A DNA stretch of 64,000 nt from Planktophila grossartii (GTDB lineage: Bacteria; Actinomycetota; Actinomycetes; Nanopelagicales; Nanopelagicaceae). The position numbers and the translations under genes were made by a program. Shown in pieces: positions 1 to 8,385 of this stretch; positions within the stretch are counted from its first letter, which is position 1; each line of letters opens with the position of its first letter. The notes beneath the pieces were generated by a model. The model saw only the letters and a list, made by a program, of their open reading frames with translations. It made no database searches and was not told where the DNA came from. The stretch covers positions 1,116,001-1,180,000 of the forward strand of contig OZ248345.1 of assembly GCA_965234365.1 (NCBI GenBank), given 5' to 3'.

Positions 1-69
1 CTGGTCAACCGACCAGCACCTTCATCCTCGGACCGTCGGGCACGTACCTGCCCGGATAAGGAAATGTAA
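1..69 (+). promoter_or_regulatory. Leader upstream of the ABC ATPase gene with two small hairpins
   Basis: Two perfect short inverted repeats are visible: CTGGTC-AACC-GACCAG at 1-16 and CGGGCA-CGTACC-TGCCCG at 37-54. A purine-rich AAGGA near 59-63 lies at suitable distance for the ATG at 73. The stretch is richer in G+C than the following gene and could be the 3' end of an off-window gene or an untranslated leader; the window edge prevents a decision. Confidence 0.35.
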
Positions 70-72
70 AAA

Positions 73-1155
73 ATGGCATCAGTTGTATTTGAAAATGCTT
101 CACGTATCTACCCAGGCACAACAGCTCCTGCAGTAGACAAGCTCAACCTCACCGTCGCAGATGGCGAGTTCCTTGTTCTTGTTGGACCATCAGGTTGCGG
201 TAAATCAACATCACTTCGTATGTTGGCAGGCCTTGAAGAGATCGACGGTGGTCGAGTTCTTATCGGAGATCGTGACGTCACAAACGTTGCACCAAAAGAT
301 CGCGATATCGCGATGGTCTTCCAGTCATATGCGCTTTACCCACATATGACTGTTGCAGAGAACATGGGCTTCGCACTAAAGATCGCAGGCATCGATAAGG
401 CAGAACGCGATAAGCGAGTCCGCGAAGCAGCTAAGTTGCTCGACCTCGAGCCATACCTAGAGCGCAAGCCAAAGGCTCTTTCAGGTGGTCAGCGTCAGCG
501 CGTTGCAATGGGTCGTGCGATTGTTCGCGAACCACAGGTGTTCTTGATGGACGAACCACTATCTAACCTTGATGCGAAGTTGCGCGTTGCAACTCGTACA
601 CAGATTGCTGCGCTGCAGCGTCGCCTTGGAATCACAACTGTCTACGTAACACACGACCAGGTTGAAGCTATGACCATGGGTGATCGCGTTGCAGTTCTCA
701 AGGATGGCTTGCTACAGCAAGTTGATACACCTCGTAATCTTTACGATAAGCCAGCAAATGCATTCGTTGCAGGCTTTATCGGATCTCCTGCTATGAACCT
801 CCTTACCGCTCCTGTTTCAGGCGGAAAGGCTCAACTTGGAGATCTCAATATCGATGTTCCAGCTTCAGCTGGCTCATCTGTAACAGTCGGTATCCGCCCA
901 GAAGGTTGGGCACCAGCTGCAACTGGTTTCCACGTTCTCGTTGAGGTTGTTGAAGAACTCGGTTCTGATGCATTCGTATACGGAAAGCCAGCTGACACCA
1001 ACGTGAAGTTCGCTAACTCAGTCGATGAAGGCGCACAAGTAATCGTTCGCTGGGATCCAAAGAATCCACCAAAGCCAGGCGAGACAATCACTGTGGCAAA
1101 CCTTGCTGGTGCTGTACATCTCTTTGATGCAACAACAGGTGCACGCATTAACTAA
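73..1155 (+). CDS. Sugar ABC transporter ATP-binding protein (MsiK/UgpC/MalK type)
   Basis: This is the cytoplasmic ATPase that powers uptake of sugars or sugar-phosphates through a membrane permease pair. Seen: Walker A GPSGCGKST (residues 38-46), Q-loop VFQSYALYP (about 82-90), signature LSGGQ (136-140), Walker B FLMDEP (157-162), H-loop VTHDQ, and a C-terminal TOBE-like regulatory region, total 360 aa, normal for the MalK/UgpC group. No permease or binding protein lies beside it here, and the plus-strand transcription unit ends at once in a terminator. In actinobacteria a single MsiK-type ATPase commonly serves several sugar importers, so it may be such a shared subunit; equally, its partners may lie to the left of the window. 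Confidence 0.9.
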   Translation: MASVVFENASRIYPGTTAPAVDKLNLTVADGEFLVLVGPSGCGKSTSLRMLAGLEEIDGGRVLIGDRDVTNVAPKDRDIAMVFQSYALYPHMTVAENMGFALKIAGIDKAERDKRVREAAKLLDLEPYLERKPKALSGGQRQRVAMGRAIVREPQVFLMDEPLSNLDAKLRVATRTQIAALQRRLGITTVYVTHDQVEAMTMGDRVAVLKDGLLQQVDTPRNLYDKPANAFVAGFIGSPAMNLLTAPVSGGKAQLGDLNIDVPASAGSSVTVGIRPEGWAPAATGFHVLVEVVEELGSDAFVYGKPADTNVKFANSVDEGAQVIVRWDPKNPPKPGETITVANLAGAVHLFDATTGARIN

Positions 1156-1164
1156 TTTCCAATA

Positions 1165-1201
1165 GAAAAAGCCCCGTCGATTCTTCGGCGGGGCTTTTTT
1201 T
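1165..1201. terminator. Strong bidirectional intrinsic terminator
   Basis: An A-run, a GC-rich stem GCCCCG/CGGGGC with partial inner pairing, and a T-run lie between two convergent genes. It can stop the plus-strand ABC ATPase transcript and also the minus-strand pcrA-to-icd transcript after the S51-like gene. Confidence 0.92.
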
Positions 1202-1213
1202 GTTCTATTGAGG

Positions 1214-1900
1214 TTATCGCTCGATATCCAGAGTGCCGCGCAGAACGTGAACGTTGCCGCGACCGAACTTTCTCCAAGCATCCGTGTGAACAAGAGCGGT
1301 GTTCTCATCAATTCCCAAGAGAGTCGCGTCGGAGAAAGTATTTGCTATAAAAGCTGCAACGCGATCTGGTAGCCAGCCCAACATCTTGTCGTAATGGGGA
1401 ATCACTTCAATGCCTGTAAGGAGGCCAAGGCCTTCGGAGTGGCGAGACTTTCTAATTCCCATGATGGTTCCGCCAAATGCCATTGCACCTGCAGAACATC
1501 CGGCCAATGAGGTTCCGGTCTTCCACTCTGCGACGATTTCATTCCAGAGTGGCGAACCGTTAAAGATTTCGGCAACTCGATGTGGGTCTCCCCCGGAGAA
1601 ATAGATAAGTCCTGCGCCTTTAATCGCATCAACAAACTCTGGGTTGAATGCATCGTCGCGTTCATGAATCGGTAGATAGACACATTCGCTTCCAATGCGA
1701 TCGGATTGTTCTTTCCCTAAACGCTTCCACTTCTCGCGACTGCTATCTCCTTCATGAGAAGAGGCGGTAGGAATCTGTACAAATGTATTGCGCTTACCTC
1801 TGGAAATAGCATGATGCAGGAGCTCGGTTTCAAGCTCCTGCATCTGTACTGAATATTCACCAGAACCTACAAGTGCAATTGCACCAGCGTTCTGGTCCAT
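1214..1900 (-). CDS. Peptidase S51-like / class I glutamine amidotransferase-like protein
   Basis: A 228-aa cytoplasmic protein of the aspartyl-dipeptidase/cyanophycinase fold. The serine nucleophile elbow GCSAGAM puts the catalytic Ser at 136 and the catalytic His is probably His169 in PHYD; a SGGDP motif around 102-106 also fits S51 enzymes. Family members cut Asp-X dipeptides or cyanophycin, but the substrate cannot be chosen here. No cyanophycin synthetase is in the window. It is the last gene of the minus-strand string after icd, 21 bp downstream of it, so probably co-transcribed. No signal peptide is visible. The ATG at 1900 was taken because the conserved beta strand (ALVGSGEYS) follows directly. 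Confidence 0.75.
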   Translation of the reverse strand: MDQNAGAIALVGSGEYSVQMQELETELLHHAISRGKRNTFVQIPTASSHEGDSSREKWKRLGKEQSDRIGSECVYLPIHERDDAFNPEFVDAIKGAGLIYFSGGDPHRVAEIFNGSPLWNEIVAEWKTGTSLAGCSAGAMAFGGTIMGIRKSRHSEGLGLLTGIEVIPHYDKMLGWLPDRVAAFIANTFSDATLLGIDENTALVHTDAWRKFGRGNVHVLRGTLDIER

Positions 1901-1921
1901 AGCTATCGTGAAGCCGAAGCT

Positions 1922-3136
1922 TTACGCCATCGCCTTCTTGAGGTTCTCATCGATTGAGTCGAGGAACTGCTGAGTTGTTTGATACGGCGCATCCTTAGAG
2001 ATAAGAAGCGCAAGATCCTTAGTCATCTTTCCTTCTTCTACAGTCTGGATACATACCTGCTCGAGAGTCTTTGAGAACTTCGCGAGTTCAGGGTTGTTAT
2101 CGAGCTTTGCGCGGTGTGCAAGACCCTGTGTCCACGCAAAGATAGATGCGATTGGGTTTGTTGAAGTCTCTTTGCCAGCCTGGTGATCGCGGTAGTGACG
2201 TGTCACTGTTCCGTGGGCAGCCTCTGATTCGCAGACCTTTCCATCTGGTGTCATCAATACGGATGTCATCAAACCGAGTGAGCCGTAACCCTGTGCGACG
2301 GTATCTGACTGAACGTCTCCGTCGTAGTTCTTACATGCCCAGACATAGCCACCTTCCATACGAAGTGACATAGCAACCATGTCATCGATGAGGCGGTGTT
2401 CGTACCAGATGCCTGCTGCATCGAACTGTGACTTAAATTCTGCTTGGTAGATCTCTTCAAAGATATCTTTAAAGCGACCGTCATATGCCTTAAGGATCGT
2501 GTTCTTTGTTGAGAGATAGACAGGGAACTTGCGAAGAAGTCCGTAGTTCAATGATGCACGAGCAAAGTCGCGAATGGAATCATCGACGTTGTACATCGCC
2601 ATTGCTACACCTGAAGATTTAAAGTCAAAGACTTCGAATTCTTGTGGCGCTGAGCCATCTTCAGGAACGTATGAAAGTGTGAGCTTTCCTGGACCTGGAA
2701 CCTTGAAATCTGTTGCGCGGTACTGATCGCCGAAAGCGTGGCGGCCGATAACGATTGGCTTAGTCCAGTGAGGAACTAAACGTGGAACGTTGCTGATGAT
2801 GATCGGTTCGCGGAAGATGACGCCACCAAGGATGTTGCGGATAGTTCCGTTTGGAGACTTCCACATCTTCTTGAGGCCGAACTCTTGAACGCGAGCTTCA
2901 TCAGGAGTAATAGTTGCGCACTTGATACCTACGCCATGCTTCTGAATTGCCTTAGCTGAATCAATAGTGACCTGATCATCGGTTGCATCGCGGTGCTCCA
3001 TACCGAGGTCGTAGTACTCGAGATTGACGTCGAGGTAAGGCAGGATCAACTTATCTTTGATGAACTGCCACATAATGCGGGTCATTTCATCGCCGTCGAG
3101 CTCTACAACTGTTCCTTCTACTTTGATCTTTGCCAT
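1922..3136 (-). CDS. icd: NADP-dependent isocitrate dehydrogenase
   Basis: This enzyme oxidatively decarboxylates isocitrate to 2-oxoglutarate in the TCA cycle and makes NADPH. The 404-aa length and the N-terminus VVELDGDEMTRIMWQFIKDKL place it in the homodimeric, eukaryote-like IDH subfamily. Substrate-binding motifs SPNGTIRNILGG (about 94-105) and the late AAHGTVTRHYRDH segment (NADP-binding) are present. It follows mdh with a 2-bp gap, so two successive carboxylic-acid dehydrogenases are probably translated from one message. Nothing looks truncated. Confidence 0.97.
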   Translation of the reverse strand: MAKIKVEGTVVELDGDEMTRIMWQFIKDKLILPYLDVNLEYYDLGMEHRDATDDQVTIDSAKAIQKHGVGIKCATITPDEARVQEFGLKKMWKSPNGTIRNILGGVIFREPIIISNVPRLVPHWTKPIVIGRHAFGDQYRATDFKVPGPGKLTLSYVPEDGSAPQEFEVFDFKSSGVAMAMYNVDDSIRDFARASLNYGLLRKFPVYLSTKNTILKAYDGRFKDIFEEIYQAEFKSQFDAAGIWYEHRLIDDMVAMSLRMEGGYVWACKNYDGDVQSDTVAQGYGSLGLMTSVLMTPDGKVCESEAAHGTVTRHYRDHQAGKETSTNPIASIFAWTQGLAHRAKLDNNPELAKFSKTLEQVCIQTVEEGKMTKDLALLISKDAPYQTTQQFLDSIDENLKKAMA

Positions 3137-3138
3137 GG

Positions 3139-4089
3139 CTACATATCCTTTACATCTGCTTGCTTGGTACGGACAGCTTCAGCAGCTTCTTTCAGGGAAG
3201 CAACTTCTGCATCAGTTAACTTTGTTTCTACAACCTTACGGATACCTGACTTACCGATTTCAGCTTCGACGCCGAGGTAGACACCTGAGATTCCGTACTC
3301 GCCATCGACCCATGCACACACTGGCATGACCGCGCCTGAATCTTCAATAACTGCCTTTGCCATACGAGCTGCAGCAGCTGATGGTGCGTAATACGCAGAA
3401 CCTGTCTTAAGAAGTGCGACGACTTCTGCGCCACCATTACGTGTGCGATCAACTAGTTCGTCGATTTCAACTTGTGACAACTTATCTGAAAGCGGAACGC
3501 CACCGACTGTGCAGCGACTTGGGACTGGAACCATGGTGTCACCATGTGAACCCAGTGTCAGCGTCTTTACTGTTCCTACCTCTACGCCAAGCTTTTCTGC
3601 AACGAAGTTGGTAAAGCGTGCAGTGTCGAGCATTCCTGCCTGACCCATCACGCGATTCTTTGGAAAGTTAGTGGCAATCTGCGCAAGCGCTGTCATCTCA
3701 TCGAGTGGGTTGGAGACCACGATGATGACTGCGTTAGGAGAATGCTTAGCAATATTTTCTGCAACGCCGCGGACGATGCCAGCGTTGACGCCGATTAAAT
3801 CCATGCGGCTCATACCCGGCTTACGTGGAAGGCCTGCTGTAATAACGACGACATCAGAGTTAGCTGTCTTCTCGTATCCAGCACCTTCGGCAGTTGTTGT
3901 CGCGCCGGTGATCTTGGTTTCGAATCCTTCGATGGAACGTGATTGATTCATATCAAGAGCTAAGCCTTCAGGCTTTCCTTCGACGATATCTGTGAGAACA
4001 ACTTCATCAAAGATGTTGTATTCAGCAAGACGAAGAGCTGTTGTTGAACCATAGAAACCTGCACCTACAACGGTGACTTTCTTTGCCAT
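3139..4089 (-). CDS. mdh: Malate dehydrogenase (LDH-like type)
   Basis: It interconverts malate and oxaloacetate with NAD. Seen: Rossmann motif VGAGFYGSTTALRLAEY at the N-terminus, an Asp (VLTDI) at the end of the second strand favouring NAD, the mobile-loop arginines in LPRKPGMSRMDLIGVNAGI, VVSNPLD, and the catalytic His in TLGSHGDTMVP. The 316-aa length fits the LDH-like MDH group rather than the longer cytosolic type found in many actinobacteria. The 39-bp leader holds an AAAGGA ribosome site and an alternating TATATATA stretch that could be a -10 region, so mdh-icd may have its own promoter. Confidence 0.96.
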   Translation of the reverse strand: MAKKVTVVGAGFYGSTTALRLAEYNIFDEVVLTDIVEGKPEGLALDMNQSRSIEGFETKITGATTTAEGAGYEKTANSDVVVITAGLPRKPGMSRMDLIGVNAGIVRGVAENIAKHSPNAVIIVVSNPLDEMTALAQIATNFPKNRVMGQAGMLDTARFTNFVAEKLGVEVGTVKTLTLGSHGDTMVPVPSRCTVGGVPLSDKLSQVEIDELVDRTRNGGAEVVALLKTGSAYYAPSAAAARMAKAVIEDSGAVMPVCAWVDGEYGISGVYLGVEAEIGKSGIRKVVETKLTDAEVASLKEAAEAVRTKQADVKDM

Positions 4090-4128
4090 GTACGTATCCT
4101 TTATATATATCTTGACGTCGAGAGAACT

Positions 4129-4356
4129 CTACAACCCCTTCGGAAGGGCGATAGCCAGACCAAAGAGCACAATCGCGATTGCGAGCGGGAGGTAGCGCTC
4201 AATTCTGCGCTTATTCCACTGCGAAAGCGAAATCACACCGGTGCCCGCTGAAATCAGGAGGGCGCCTGTGCGGACAAATCCTGCAATGCCGAGAAGAACG
4301 CCGAGTGAAATTGCGATGTATGCAGCGCGAAGTTGAAGAGTAGTTATCTCTCGCAT
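4129..4356 (-). CDS. DUF3017 family small membrane protein
   Basis: A 75-aa protein with two hydrophobic segments (about residues 10-48, probably a hairpin, and 56-74) joined by a short basic loop (QWNKRRIERY). The size, hydrophobic pattern and position between folD and mdh match the DUF3017 family of actinobacteria, whose function is unknown. Its ATG (4354-4356) overlaps the end of folD by 13 bp, indicating translational coupling. Confidence 0.8.
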   Translation of the reverse strand: MREITTLQLRAAYIAISLGVLLGIAGFVRTGALLISAGTGVISLSQWNKRRIERYLPLAIAIVLFGLAIALPKGL

Positions 4357-5186
4357 GCATCGACCACATTCATCAAGAGCATTGCGCGGGTCATTGGTCC
4401 AACGCCACCTGGCATTGGTGCAACAAAAGATGCAACGTTCATAACGCCAGGATCAACATCGCCGAGCAGCCCTGCCTCTGTGCGCGAAATTCCAACATCG
4501 AGAACTGCTGCACCTGGTTTGATCATCTCGGCCTTTAGGAAATGTGCCTGACCGATAGCAGCAACGACGATATCTGCGCGCTTGGTGTGAGCTACTAAAT
4601 CTTTTGTACCTGTATGGGTAAGTGTCACAGTGGCATTCTCTTGTTTACGAGTCATCAGCAATCCGAGTGGGCGACCAACAGTAAGTCCGCGGCCAATTAC
4701 TACTACTTCGGCGCCAGCGAGTGGAATCTTGTAGTGGTTAATGAGCTCAACGATTCCGCGCGGAGTGCAAGGAAGGGGTGCGTCGTACCCTGCAACGAGG
4801 CGACCTAAATTCATTGGATGCAATCCATCGGCATCTTTATCAGGATCAATCGCTTCAAGAATTACCTGAGTATCGATGCCTTTAGGAAGAGGAAGTTGAA
4901 CAATGTATCCAGTGCACTCTTTCGCTGCATTGAGATCTTTAATTGCAGCAAGGACATCGGCCTGTGTAGCTGTTGCTGGAAGATCGACGCGGATTGAGTT
5001 GATCCCAACTTCTTGGCAGTCGCGATGCTTGCCACCCACATAAGAATGTGAACCAGGATCATCACCAACAAGTACGGTGCCAAGCCCTGGTGTAATTCCT
5101 TTAGCTTTGAGCGCCACAGTGCGAGCGGCGAGATCCTTCTTAATTGAAGCAGCTAGTGCTTTTCCATCAAGTATCTGTGCGCTCAT
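4344..5186 (-). CDS. folD: Bifunctional methylene-THF dehydrogenase / methenyl-THF cyclohydrolase
   Basis: FolD interconverts 5,10-methylene-THF and 10-formyl-THF, the formyl donor used by PurN and PurH encoded just upstream. Seen: active-site segment HSYVGGKHRDCQEVG with the catalytic Lys of the YVxxK motif, QLPLPKGID, PCTPRGIVELI, the NADP-binding loop VIGRGLTVGRPLGLLM, and the C-terminal MPGGVGPMTRAML. The 280-aa length is standard. The 21-bp spacing from purH and overlap with the DUF3017 gene put it in a purine/one-carbon transcription unit. Confidence 0.97.
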   Translation of the reverse strand: MSAQILDGKALAASIKKDLAARTVALKAKGITPGLGTVLVGDDPGSHSYVGGKHRDCQEVGINSIRVDLPATATQADVLAAIKDLNAAKECTGYIVQLPLPKGIDTQVILEAIDPDKDADGLHPMNLGRLVAGYDAPLPCTPRGIVELINHYKIPLAGAEVVVIGRGLTVGRPLGLLMTRKQENATVTLTHTGTKDLVAHTKRADIVVAAIGQAHFLKAEMIKPGAAVLDVGISRTEAGLLGDVDPGVMNVASFVAPMPGGVGPMTRAMLLMNVVDACER

Positions 5187-5207
5187 GTGGCAATCCTATT
5201 CTCTGCG

Positions 5208-6755
5208 CTAAGCGTGTGAGAAATGTCGAGTGCCGGTAAAGAACATCGCCACGCCTGCCTTGGTAGCTGCTGCAATGACTTCTTCATCTCTGACGCTTCC
5301 ACCAGGCTGAACAATCGCTGTTACGCCCGCTGATGTGAGGATCTCGAGGCCATCGGCAAATGGGAAGAATGCATCAGATGCTGCAACGCTTCCTGCAACG
5401 CGATCGCCTGCGCGATCAACTGCCAGCTTCGCTGAATCAACACGATTGACCTGACCCATTCCAATTCCTACTGCGGCGCCATCTTTAGCGAGCAATATTG
5501 CGTTGCTCTTTACTGCGCGCACTGAACGCCATGCAAATGTCAGATCCTTAAGAACATCTGCTGAAACAGGTGCGCCTGTTACTTGCTTCCAATTCTTTGG
5601 ATCATCTCCTTCAGCGTTGATGAGATCTGTCTGCTGCACAAGCACTCCGCCAGATACAGGGCGAAGTTCGAGCGGTGAGATTGAAGTTGTGGTGCAGGTA
5701 AGAATACGAATAGATGGCTTCTTCATCAGAATTTCAAGCGCTGCTGGTTCGTACTCAGGAGCGATGATGACTTCTGTAAAGATGTGTGAAAGAGGCTCAG
5801 CCATTGCAACTGTGACTGTGCGATTTGCTGCGACAACGCCTCCAAATGCTGAAACAGGATCGCATGCATGTGCCTTTGCATAGGCATCTGCGATATCTGC
5901 ACCCACTGCAACGCCACATGGATTAGCGTGCTTGATGATCGCAACGCATGGTTCAGCATGATCGAGGGCTGTACGCCATGCTGCATCTGCATCGGTGTAA
6001 TTATTAAAGGACATCTCTTTACCGTGCGACTGAACCGCATTGACGATTCCTGCTGGTCCTCCGCGATAGATAGCCGCTTGCTGATGTGGGTTCTCGCCGT
6101 AGCGCAAAGAGTTTTCGCGCTTCCAGATGAGACCGAGCCAATCCATATCTTCCATCTGCATACTGATGGTTGAACCCAACCAACTTGCGATGGTGAGATC
6201 GTATTCAGCGGTCGTGCGGAAAACTTCGAGGGCTAAACGTTTACGTTCTTCATCGGTAAATCCGCCAGCTTTGATGGATTCGATGACATGGTCGTATTGC
6301 GATTCATTGCAGACGACTGCAACTGAGCCATGGTTCTTAGCTGCCCCGCGAAGCATGGAAGGTCCGCCGATATCGATCTGCTCGATGCACTCTTCAAAAG
6401 AGGCGCCAGACATGATGGTTTTAAAGAATGGATAGAGGTTGATGACTACGAGATCAAAGGGAGCGATATCAAGGTCTGCAATCGCCTTGAGGTGATCGGG
6501 ATTATTTTGATCCGCCAAAATTCCTGAGTGAATCTTCGGGTGCAGAGTCTTCACTCGTCCGCCCATGATTTCTGGGAAACCTGTGTAGCTACTGACTTCG
6601 GTAACCGCAAAGCCGGCATCCTGCAGAGTCTTTGCTGTAGATCCGGTCGAGAGAATTTCTACCCCTGCATCGGAGAGGCACTGTCCAAGTTCGAGAAGTC
6701 GATCTTTATCGTAGACGCTGACAAGTGCGCGACGAATAGGTTTGCGATTAGCCAT
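5208..6755 (-). CDS. purH: Bifunctional AICAR formyltransferase / IMP cyclohydrolase
   Basis: It catalyses the last two steps of IMP synthesis. The N-terminal MGS-like domain begins RRALVSVYDKDRLLELG; the transformylase domain contains IIKHANPCGVAVG with the catalytic Lys-His pair and NNYTDADAAW. The protein is 515 aa from the ATG at 6753-6755 (MANRKPIRR); the longer upstream extension is not conserved and runs into purN. The start overlaps the purN stop in the 8-nt string ATGGCTAA, so the two genes are tightly coupled. The C-terminus is complete. Confidence 0.96.
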   Translation of the reverse strand: MANRKPIRRALVSVYDKDRLLELGQCLSDAGVEILSTGSTAKTLQDAGFAVTEVSSYTGFPEIMGGRVKTLHPKIHSGILADQNNPDHLKAIADLDIAPFDLVVINLYPFFKTIMSGASFEECIEQIDIGGPSMLRGAAKNHGSVAVVCNESQYDHVIESIKAGGFTDEERKRLALEVFRTTAEYDLTIASWLGSTISMQMEDMDWLGLIWKRENSLRYGENPHQQAAIYRGGPAGIVNAVQSHGKEMSFNNYTDADAAWRTALDHAEPCVAIIKHANPCGVAVGADIADAYAKAHACDPVSAFGGVVAANRTVTVAMAEPLSHIFTEVIIAPEYEPAALEILMKKPSIRILTCTTTSISPLELRPVSGGVLVQQTDLINAEGDDPKNWKQVTGAPVSADVLKDLTFAWRSVRAVKSNAILLAKDGAAVGIGMGQVNRVDSAKLAVDRAGDRVAGSVAASDAFFPFADGLEILTSAGVTAIVQPGGSVRDEEVIAAATKAGVAMFFTGTRHFSHA

Positions 6756-7308
6756 TGTTCTTCTCCAGGGTTGGTAAGAGTTCTGCAATGGTCGCAACTA
6801 TGAGACCCCGTTCGACAATCTTAATGCGTTCATGAAGTGACTCTTCGGTATCGCCCGGAAGAATCTCTACGCGTTCCTGTGCAATGACCTTTCCGGTGTC
6901 AACGCCGGCATCGACCCAGTGAATCGTGGTCCCTGTTTCAGTGGCTCCAGCAGCAAGAGCATCGCGGACGGCATGTGCTCCAGGAAAGAGCGGCAGAAGC
7001 GCTGGGTGGCTATTGATGATCCTAAATTTATTGGTGATTCGCTCAGAAAGGATTCGCATAAATCCAGCGCTGACGACGAGATCTGGCTTGAGAGCGGCGA
7101 TGAGAGTTTCCAATTCGCGATCCCACTCAGCGCGATCGGGCAACATAGGAATGGTGAAGGTTTCAATACGTGCCTGATGTGCGCGATCAAGAACTGCAGC
7201 ATCTTTCTTATCCGAAATTACCGCGACGATATCTGCATCAAGATGTGCATCAAAGATTGCTTGTGCCAATGTTCCGCTTCCCGATGCAAGGATGACGATT
7301 CGCTTCAT
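6748..7308 (-). CDS. purN: Phosphoribosylglycinamide formyltransferase
   Basis: PurN transfers a formyl group from 10-formyl-THF to GAR in purine synthesis. Motifs: N-terminal LASGSGTLAQAIFDA, the catalytic NSHPALLPLFPGAHAV segment carrying Asn and His, and the Asp loop HWVDAGVDTGKVIAQ. The 186-aa length is normal. Its start overlaps the end of the DUF6350 gene by 4 nt (ATGA) and its end overlaps purH by 8 nt, so it sits between two overlapping neighbours. Confidence 0.96.
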   Translation of the reverse strand: MKRIVILASGSGTLAQAIFDAHLDADIVAVISDKKDAAVLDRAHQARIETFTIPMLPDRAEWDRELETLIAALKPDLVVSAGFMRILSERITNKFRIINSHPALLPLFPGAHAVRDALAAGATETGTTIHWVDAGVDTGKVIAQERVEILPGDTEESLHERIKIVERGLIVATIAELLPTLEKNNG

Positions 7309-8378
7309 CGATTATTGCGATTCATAATGAAAGTTGTTGCTGCAGCACCGATTCCAATTTCAACTGCGATAGAGAGTGCGAACTTCCAGATGGAGACGCC
7401 CATTGCCCCCATCTCAGCTGTGATGAGAGAGCCACTCGCTAAATAACCCACGATAAGAGCGCCCACCACTGTAAATATATAGCTCTGAATGAGGGCTTGA
7501 ATTCCATAGACGAGTGACCAACGAGCAAGCAGAACGCCAAGGCCAATGAAGGCGAGGATTGCGAGCAGTGCAAGTGGTTGCTTACCGGTTGGAAGAATTC
7601 CGAGAAGTGGAAGCGCAGGAATTTGTCCTAAGTGATACCAGAGCGGTGAAACAAGCGTTCCTGCACCGACAGCTAAACCAGTTCCAGAGAAGTAGGAAGC
7701 TAGACCAACCGCTGCATTAGGCAGATAGAGAACGTTGAGGAAGAGAAGTAAGAAGCCGCCGAAGAAACCTGGCTGCAGTGTTGTCGTGATGTCCTTAACT
7801 TGAGAAAAGTTAATGAAGATCAAGATGGTTACTGCAACGAGAGATCCGCCAAGAATGAGAGCCCATATACGTGCAGCGATTCGCACTGGACGAGAGAGCG
7901 CAACTCTGACGCCCGCAGTAAGCGTTGCAATCAGGGCGATAAGAAAGGCGATGACAGGAGCCAGATACCACTGAGGAGAAACTGCCGTTGATTTACTTAA
8001 GAATGAGAGGGCAGTGACGAGAAGTGCATAGAGCGTTGAGAAGATAATGCGAACACCATTGATATCGTGAAAATCTCCTTGCAAGCGATCGATAGCGCGA
8101 TTAAATGCTGATCGGATTGCAATAAATGGAAGAACTACTCCCCCGATAGGTAGATAGGTGAGATACCCAGCAATTCCGGTAGGTGGCAGCGCCAACTGAA
8201 ATGGAATGTGGTGTGCACCTAACCAGATCCAGACAGCGCCACGGATTGGATCGGTGGTGCTACCGCTCGCACTTCCAGCGGTCGCCCATGCAATGAGTGC
8301 GATAAATGAAAATGGAAGGAGAAGAAAAGCGGCGCTACGTATTACATGAGACAACGAGACCGAGAGGACACGTTGCAT
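7305..8378 (-). CDS. DUF6350 family polytopic membrane protein
   Basis: A 357-aa protein with about nine or ten predicted membrane segments and almost no soluble domain; the C-terminus ends in a short basic tail (MNRNNR). Position between sucD and purN and the overall pattern match the actinobacterial DUF6350 family (sometimes annotated PerM-like); its role is not established. The start lies 7 bp after sucD. I see no catalytic or transport motif. Confidence 0.72.
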   Translation of the reverse strand: MQRVLSVSLSHVIRSAAFLLLPFSFIALIAWATAGSASGSTTDPIRGAVWIWLGAHHIPFQLALPPTGIAGYLTYLPIGGVVLPFIAIRSAFNRAIDRLQGDFHDINGVRIIFSTLYALLVTALSFLSKSTAVSPQWYLAPVIAFLIALIATLTAGVRVALSRPVRIAARIWALILGGSLVAVTILIFINFSQVKDITTTLQPGFFGGFLLLFLNVLYLPNAAVGLASYFSGTGLAVGAGTLVSPLWYHLGQIPALPLLGILPTGKQPLALLAILAFIGLGVLLARWSLVYGIQALIQSYIFTVVGALIVGYLASGSLITAEMGAMGVSIWKFALSIAVEIGIGAAATTFIMNRNNR

Positions 8379-8385
8379 CGGAGAA

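Noticed and set aside
831..1311. Minus-strand open frames opposite the ABC ATPase gene and its terminator
   Set aside because: They lie opposite a clear conserved gene and a terminator, with low-complexity translation and no family motifs.
5503..6435. Several plus-strand open frames of 100-126 codons across purH
   Set aside because: Antisense shadows of purH; Ser/Arg/Thr-rich with no recognisable domain or ribosome site.
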